Assembly (NCBI RefSeq): GCF_001905905.1
Contig: NZ_LIVT01000010.1
Span: 118,607-182,606 of the forward strand
Source of the DNA: Streptomyces sp. CB02366
GTDB lineage: Bacteria > Actinomycetota > Actinomycetes > Streptomycetales > Streptomycetaceae
DNA length: 64,000 nucleotides
Reading direction: 5' to 3'
Positions 59,678 to 64,000 of this stretch are shown in pieces. The stretch's first letter is position 1; each line of letters starts with the position of its first letter. The notes below the pieces were generated by a model, which worked only from the letters and a program-made list of their open reading frames with translations, had not been told where the DNA came from and did no database searches. The translations under genes were made by a program, and so were the position numbers.

Positions 59678-61135
59678 ATGTCCTTCTTCCGTGAACTGGC
59701 CCACCAGTACATCGACGGCGAGTGGCTGACCGGCAGCGGCTCGTGGGACATCATCGATGTCAATCCCTACAACGGCGAGAAACTCGCCGCCGTCACCGTG
59801 GCCACCGCCCTGGAGGTCGACCGCGCCTACCGGGCCGCCGAGCGCGCGCAGCGGGAATGGGCCGCGGTCAACCCCTACGAGCGGCGCGCCGTCCTCGAAC
59901 GGGCCCTGCGCATCACCCTCGACCGGGCGGACGAGATCGCCGAGGCGATCACCGACGAACTGGGCGGCACCCGGCTCCGGGCGCGGTACGAGATCCGCGG
60001 GGCTGCGGAGTTCCTGCGCGAGGCGATCCGCCAGGCGCTGCGGCCCACCGGGCGGTTGCTGCCCGCCGTGGGGGACGGCCGGGAGAACCGGCTCTACCGG
60101 CTGCCCGTCGGCGTCGTCGGCGTCATCAGCGCCTTCAACTTCCCCTTCCTGGTGGGGATGAAGTCCGCCGCCCCCGCGCTCGCGCTCGGCAACGCCGTCG
60201 TCCTGAAGCCCCACCAGAACGCGCCGGTCGTCGGCGGCGGGCTGATAGCGAGGATATTCGAGGACGCGGGGCTGCCGGCCGGGCTGTTCAACGTGGTGAT
60301 CACCGACAGCGCCGAGATCGGCGACGCGTTCGTCGAGCACCCCGTGCCCAAGGTGATCTCGTTCACCGGATCGGACCGGGTCGGCCGGCACGTCGCCGCC
60401 GCGGCGGCCGCCGGATTCAAGCGGACCATCCTCGAACTGAGCGGGAACAGCGCCCTGGTGGTGCTGGAGGACGCCGACATCGCGTACGCGGTCCGGGCCG
60501 CCGTCTTCAGCCGCTTCCTGTACCAGGGGCAGGTCAGCATGGCGGCCAACCGGATCCTGGTGGACCGGTCGGTGGCGGCGGAGTTCACCGAGCGGTTCAC
60601 CGCCGAGGTGGCCGCCCTCAAGACCGGCGACCCGCGGGATCCGGAGACCCGGATCGGGCCGGTCGTCAACGCCTTCCAGGCCGACGCACTGGACGCCCTG
60701 GTGGACCGGGCGGTCGCGGACGGCGCGACCGCCCTCGTACGGGGCCGGACCGTGGGCAACGTGGTCGCCCCGACCGTCCTCACCGGTCTGGCGGAGGACT
60801 CCCCGCTGCTGACGCAGGAGATCCTGGGCCCGGTGGCCCTGCTGATGACGTTCGAGGGCGAGGAGGAGGCCGTGCGGATCGTCAACGAGGGCCCCTACGG
60901 CCTCAGCGGTGCGGTGCACACCCGGGACGCGGAGCGCGGGGTGAAGTTCGCGCAGCGGATCGTCAGCGGGATGTTCCACGTCAACGACTCCACCGTGCAG
61001 GACGACCCTCTGGTCGCGTTCGGCGGGGAGAAGACGTCCGGGGTGGGGCGGCTGAACGGCGAGGCCGTGGTCGAGGCGTTCACCACGCAGCGGTGGATGT
61101 CGATCCAGCACGGCCGCTCGATCTTCCCGTTCTGA
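59678..61135 (+). CDS. Aldehyde dehydrogenase family protein with Cys-to-Ser at the catalytic position
   Basis: A 485-residue ALDH. NAD-site motifs AFNFPFLVGMKSAAPALALG and VLKPHQNAP, the loop SFTGSDRVGRH, and the general-base E253 (ILELSGNSALVV) are present. The catalytic Cys belongs 34 residues later (as E268-C302 in classical ALDHs), but residue 287 is Ser (YQGQVSMAANRI). Thiohemiacetal chemistry is therefore in doubt; the protein may have another activity or a structural role. It is closest in type to benzaldehyde/vanillin dehydrogenases. ATG 59678 lies 58 bases behind the XRE gene. Confidence 0.88.
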   Translation: MSFFRELAHQYIDGEWLTGSGSWDIIDVNPYNGEKLAAVTVATALEVDRAYRAAERAQREWAAVNPYERRAVLERALRITLDRADEIAEAITDELGGTRLRARYEIRGAAEFLREAIRQALRPTGRLLPAVGDGRENRLYRLPVGVVGVISAFNFPFLVGMKSAAPALALGNAVVLKPHQNAPVVGGGLIARIFEDAGLPAGLFNVVITDSAEIGDAFVEHPVPKVISFTGSDRVGRHVAAAAAAGFKRTILELSGNSALVVLEDADIAYAVRAAVFSRFLYQGQVSMAANRILVDRSVAAEFTERFTAEVAALKTGDPRDPETRIGPVVNAFQADALDALVDRAVADGATALVRGRTVGNVVAPTVLTGLAEDSPLLTQEILGPVALLMTFEGEEEAVRIVNEGPYGLSGAVHTRDAERGVKFAQRIVSGMFHVNDSTVQDDPLVAFGGEKTSGVGRLNGEAVVEAFTTQRWMSIQHGRSIFPF

Positions 61136-61300
61136 CCCGGTCGGCCCGCGCTTTCCGTATGCGCCCCGCGCCGCGGGAGCCCGGGCCTCCCGTACGCGCC
61201 ACGCGCCATGCGGTGCGGGAGCCCGGGGCGGCTGCCGGATGGTCCGTACGCGCTCCCGAGGGCACACCGGGAGGCCGTGCGCAAGCGGGCGGGGCTACCC

Positions 61301-61316
61301 TAGTCAAAATTGAGTA
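61301..61316. promoter_or_regulatory. PadR operator 1 (before padR)
   Basis: TAGTCAAAATTGAGTA is a near-perfect version (one mismatched pair) of TAGTCAA-N2-TTGACTA, 15 bases before the padR start. Confidence 0.7.
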
Positions 61317-61330
61317 GGAAGAGAGTGCCC

Positions 61331-61972
61331 ATGTCCGCGATCCGGCTGCTGGTCCTCGGCGCCGTGCGCATGCACGGCCGCGCGCACGGCTACCAGGTCC
61401 GCAACGACCTGGAGTACTGGGGCGCCCACGAGTGGTCCAACGCCAAGCCCGGGTCGATCTACCACGCCCTGAAGCAGATGGCGAAGCAGGGCCTGCTCCT
61501 CGCGCACGAGACGGCCCCCTCCACGGTGGGCGGCCCGCCGCGCACCGAGTACGAGGTCACGGAGGAGGGGCTGGAGGAGTACCGCGGCCTGCTGCGGGAC
61601 GCCCTGCGCACCTACGACCAGAACATGGACGTCCTGTCGGCGGCGGTCGGGTTCATCGTGGACCTGCCCCGCGAGGAGGCGGTCGCGCTGCTCAAGGAGC
61701 GCGTCGAGGCCATGAAGGGGTGGCGGAAGGCGGTCACCGAGTACTACACGCCAGAAGAGGGCCCCGAATCCCTGGGCCACATCGGCGAGATCATGAACCT
61801 GTGGGTGCACTCGGCGGACGCGGGCGCGGAGTGGACCCGGGGCCTGATCGCCCGCATCGAGGGCGGCGCGTACACCTTCGCCGACGAGGGCGACCCGTTC
61901 GTGGGGGTGCTCGCCGACGACCAGGAGAACCCCTACGCGACCGGGATCAGGGATCCCGGGGACGACGACTGA
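61331..61972 (+). CDS. PadR family transcriptional regulator
   Basis: A 213-residue regulator. The winged helix (about 1-90) shows IRLLVLGAVRMHGRAHGYQV, the recognition helix in WSNAKPGSIYHALKQMAKQG, and wing PRTEYEVTEEGLEEYRGLLR. The C-terminal half (about 95-213) is the helical ligand/dimer domain. Three copies of TAGTCAA-N2-TTGACTA-like operators surround it and the downstream ABC genes. It presumably represses both until a drug or lipid binds. ATG 61331 follows GGAAGAGAG. Confidence 0.93.
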   Translation: MSAIRLLVLGAVRMHGRAHGYQVRNDLEYWGAHEWSNAKPGSIYHALKQMAKQGLLLAHETAPSTVGGPPRTEYEVTEEGLEEYRGLLRDALRTYDQNMDVLSAAVGFIVDLPREEAVALLKERVEAMKGWRKAVTEYYTPEEGPESLGHIGEIMNLWVHSADAGAEWTRGLIARIEGGAYTFADEGDPFVGVLADDQENPYATGIRDPGDDD

Positions 61973-61985
61973 TCAAGTTTGACTA
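61970..61985. promoter_or_regulatory. PadR operator 2 (overlapping the padR stop)
   Basis: TGATCAAGTTTGACTA differs from the perfect operator at two positions and begins in the padR stop codon. Confidence 0.65.
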
Positions 61986-62015
61986 ATGCGGTCCCGGTCG
62001 TTACCTTCGACCTGC

Positions 62016-62031
62016 TAGTCAAGTTTGACTA
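62016..62031. promoter_or_regulatory. PadR operator 3 (before the ABC genes)
   Basis: TAGTCAAGTTTGACTA is a perfect 7-2-7 inverted repeat, 37 bases before the ABC ATPase start, and the best copy of the three. Confidence 0.8.
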
Positions 62032-62067
62032 AAAGCGTGGCGGAAGCCGCGGAAGGGTGGCGGGATC

Positions 62068-63057
62068 GTGACCGAGGCGATCGTCATGGACGGCGTGCAC
62101 AAGCGGTACGGGGAGAAGCGCGCCCTGGACGGACTGGACCTGGCCGTCGGCGCCGGCACCGTCCACGGGGTGCTGGGCCCCAACGGGGCGGGCAAGACCA
62201 CCGCCGTGCGGATCATGTCGACACTGCTGCGCCACGACGCGGGCCGGGTGACCGTGGCCGGTCTCGACGTCCGCGAGCGGGCGGGGGAGGTGCGGCGCAG
62301 GATCGGGCTGCTCGGGCAGCACGCGGCGCTCGACGAGAAGCTGGGCGGGCGGCAGAACCTGGAGATGTTCGGACGCCTGTTCCATCTGGGCGCGCGCCGG
62401 GCGGGCAGCCGGGCGGACGAGCTGCTGGAGCGGTTCGGCCTCGCCGACACCGGGCGCAAGGCGGTCCAGCAGTACAGCGGCGGCATGCGCAGGCGGCTCG
62501 ACCTGGCCGCGTCGCTGATCACCGACCCGGACGTGCTGTTCCTGGACGAGCCCACCACCGGCCTCGACCCGCGGGGCCGGACCGAGGTGTGGGAGGCGGT
62601 GCGGTCCCTGGTGGGCGGCGGCACCACGGTGCTGTTGACCACGCAGTACCTGGAGGAGGCGGACCAGCTGGCCGACCGGATCTCCGTGATCGACGACGGC
62701 CGGGCGGTCGCCGAGGGCGCCCCCGACGAGCTGAAGGCCCATGTCGGCGGCGACCGGATCGACGTCGTCCTGCGCGACGCGACCCGGCTGGCGGAGGCCG
62801 CCGCGCTGCTCGGCGGCGACGGCCTGGCGCTCGACCCCGACCGGCGCCTGATCAGCGCGCCCGCCCCGGACCGGATGGCGGCCCTGACCCGGACGGTACG
62901 GGTGCTGGAGGAGGCGGGCGTCGAGGCGGAGGACATCGCGGTACGCCGCCCGACCCTGGACGAGGTGTTCCTGGCCCTGACCGGACGGCCCGGCGAGGAA
63001 CCCCGTACGGACCGGGGCGCCCGGCCCCGTACGGAGCGGGCGGAGGCGGCGGCATGA
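62068..63057 (+). CDS. DrrA-type ABC exporter ATPase (PadR-controlled)
   Basis: A 329-residue ATPase with Walker A GPNGAGKTT (about 38-46), signature YSGGMRRRLDLAASL, Walker B VLFLDEPTTGLDPRG and switch TTQYLEEADQLADR. The C-terminus (about 235-329) is the DrrA-type extension. It is of the same class as the ATPase at 9.7 kb. Its GTG at 62068 follows AGGGTGGCGGG. The permease ATG overlaps its stop. Export of a drug or metabolite is likely; the substrate presumably acts on the PadR protein. Confidence 0.93.
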   Translation: MTEAIVMDGVHKRYGEKRALDGLDLAVGAGTVHGVLGPNGAGKTTAVRIMSTLLRHDAGRVTVAGLDVRERAGEVRRRIGLLGQHAALDEKLGGRQNLEMFGRLFHLGARRAGSRADELLERFGLADTGRKAVQQYSGGMRRRLDLAASLITDPDVLFLDEPTTGLDPRGRTEVWEAVRSLVGGGTTVLLTTQYLEEADQLADRISVIDDGRAVAEGAPDELKAHVGGDRIDVVLRDATRLAEAAALLGGDGLALDPDRRLISAPAPDRMAALTRTVRVLEEAGVEAEDIAVRRPTLDEVFLALTGRPGEEPRTDRGARPRTERAEAAA

Positions 63058-63887
63058 GCGCGACGGTGACGACGACGGTGGCGCCCGGACCGGACGGGGC
63101 CTCCGCACGGCTCGGCTGGGCGTTGGCCGACTCCTGGACGATGACCCGCCGTGAACTGGCGCACTGGGCCCGGCAGCCCGTCGCGGTCCTGGTCAACCTG
63201 GTCTTCCCGGTGATGCTGCTCCTGATGTTCGCCTATCTGGTCGGCGGCGGCCGGGGCGTGGACGGCGACCCCACCGAGTACCTGGTCCCCGGCATGCTCG
63301 CGCTGACGATGGCCTTCGGCCTGGAGAGCACGATGCTCGCGGTCACCCAGGACCTCGGCAAGGGCGTCATCGACCGCTTCCGCTCGATGCCGATGGCCCC
63401 GGGGGCGGTGCTGGTCGGCCGCAGCGCGGCGGACATGCTCCAGTCGGTCGCCGCGCTCGCGGTGATGACCGGCGTCGGGTACGCGGTCGGCTGGCGCTGG
63501 CACCACGGCCCGGGCGCCGTGCTGGGCGCGATGGGGCTGCTGCTCCTGCTGCGGTTCGCGATGCTCTGGGTCGGCATCCACCTCGCCGTGGTGGCGGGGC
63601 GGCCGGAGATGGTCTCGGCGGTCCAGATCCTGGTCTGGCCGGTCGGCTTCCTCTCCAACGTCTTCGCCGCCCCCGAGTCGATGCCGGCCTGGCTGGGGGC
63701 GGCCGTCGAGTGGAACCCGATGTCCGCGACGGCCACCGCCGTACGGGACCTGTTCGGCAACCCCGGCGGCGCGACCGGCTCCTGGGCCGCCGAACACGCC
63801 GGGCTCCTCGCGGTGCTCTGGCCGGTGGCGATCGTCGCGGTGTTCTTCCCCCTGGCGGTGAGGAGGTTCGTCCGGCTCGGCCGCTAG
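63054..63887 (+). CDS. DrrB-type ABC exporter permease (PadR-controlled)
   Basis: A 277-residue ABC-2 permease with six helices (VLVNLVFPVMLLLMFAYLVG, MLALTMAFGLESTMLAV, AVLGAMGLLLLLRFAMLWVG, LLAVLWPVAIVAVFFPLAV) and the motif FRSMPMAPGAVLVGRSAADM. The ATGA overlap couples it to the ATPase. Followed within a few bases by a truncated ftsE-like sequence. Confidence 0.93.
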   Translation: MSATVTTTVAPGPDGASARLGWALADSWTMTRRELAHWARQPVAVLVNLVFPVMLLLMFAYLVGGGRGVDGDPTEYLVPGMLALTMAFGLESTMLAVTQDLGKGVIDRFRSMPMAPGAVLVGRSAADMLQSVAALAVMTGVGYAVGWRWHHGPGAVLGAMGLLLLLRFAMLWVGIHLAVVAGRPEMVSAVQILVWPVGFLSNVFAAPESMPAWLGAAVEWNPMSATATAVRDLFGNPGGATGSWAAEHAGLLAVLWPVAIVAVFFPLAVRRFVRLGR

Positions 63888-63894
63888 GTGTATT

Positions 63895-64000
63895 GATCAC
63901 ATCGGCAAGCCGCGCGGAGAGATCCGCAAGGCCGTGCCGCAGGTCCTCGACCTCGTCGGCCTCGGCGGCAAGGAGGAGCGGATGCCCGGCGAACTGTCCG
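63895..64000 (+). pseudogene. ftsE: 5'-truncated ftsE-like fragment at the window edge
   Basis: From 63901 on one frame reads IGKPRGEIRKAVPQVLDLVG then LGGKEERMPGELS, the region just before the signature motif of the cell-division ABC ATPase FtsE as I remember it from streptomycetes. The Walker A half and any start codon are missing; the fragment begins 13 bases after the permease stop (TATTGATCAC, then homology). ftsE normally lies beside ftsX and smpB elsewhere. Either a rearrangement breakpoint, a decayed second copy or an assembly join. The rest lies outside the window. Confidence 0.7.

Overview
The window is chromosomal DNA from a Streptomyces or a very close relative. Evidence: GC content is far above 70 percent with third codon positions almost all G or C, starts are often GTG, and many genes are Streptomyces hallmarks (MsiK, a CdgB-type diguanylate cyclase, the nagKA pair, a WhiJ-like XRE/DUF397/ATPase cluster, streptogrisin-type protease, HbpS). 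The order msiK ... cdgB ... pfkB-nagA-nagK is the order I remember from the S. coelicolor core chromosome (around SCO4240 to SCO4285), so most of the window looks like syntenic core with small accessory insertions.

Layout. 0-5.5 kb: start of a sugar nucleotidyltransferase, a small secreted protein, a cation/proton antiporter, the shared sugar-ABC ATPase MsiK, a solo TnpB nuclease gene, and tRNA-Thr(TGT) with its own terminator. 5.5-11.5 kb: a baeRF-like protein, small proteins, then an RHH regulator - DUF4097 - DrrA/DrrB ABC cluster headed by a dense array of GGTGCCAT-type boxes. 11.8-20 kb: a degenerate PAS kinase, an OmpR-type two-component pair beside a secreted protein, a LAxTG-anchored choice-of-anchor-A surface protein, a peptidoglycan-binding protein and a Zn-ribbon protein containing an 18-bp hairpin. 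20-25 kb: an AurF-like diiron oxygenase with a ferredoxin/ferredoxin reductase, then a divergent MFS/MarR pair. 25-30.4 kb: two FAD enzymes, an aminoglycoside-kinase-like protein, a pentapeptide-repeat protein and a DUF7878 protein.

30.4-36.9 kb: a heme-sensing set resembling SenR-SenS (minus strand) and HbpS - ankyrin protein - beta-propeller lipoprotein (plus strand) around a perfect 16-bp palindrome, followed by an M1 peptidase. 37-42.7 kb: TerD, ArfB, a flavin reductase, cdgB with candidate Crp and BldD boxes, then a CBM35 protein whose 3' half opens a roughly 1 kb low-GC island with one small secreted protein. 42.7-47.9 kb: a PfkB kinase, nagA and nagK, and a sugar-binding lipoprotein, with two DasR-type dre boxes in the divergent promoter. 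48-57.4 kb: a kinase-like protein, a streptogrisin-type protease and an intradiol dioxygenase that carry the same chitin-binding CBM5/12 module, a PolA-like polymerase, a DUF2786 protein, a FUSC membrane protein and a lipoprotein. 57.5-59.6 kb: the DUF397 / ATPase / XRE cluster with a shared motif. 59.7-64 kb: an aldehyde dehydrogenase lacking its catalytic cysteine, a PadR regulator with three matching operators and the DrrA/DrrB-like ABC transporter it probably controls, and at the edge a 5'-truncated ftsE fragment.

Functional threads: (1) chitin/GlcNAc use: MsiK, a sugar-binding lipoprotein, NagK and NagA, dre boxes, and two secreted enzymes with chitin-binding modules; (2) redox/heme sensing by HbpS-SenS-SenR; (3) developmental and second-messenger control by CdgB and the WhiJ-like cluster; (4) two DrrAB-type exporters under unrelated repressors (RHH and PadR). 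Leaderless promoters (a TANNNT hexamer 5-9 nt before the start codon) recur in at least eight genes. All functions are read from sequence and family knowledge; no searches were run.
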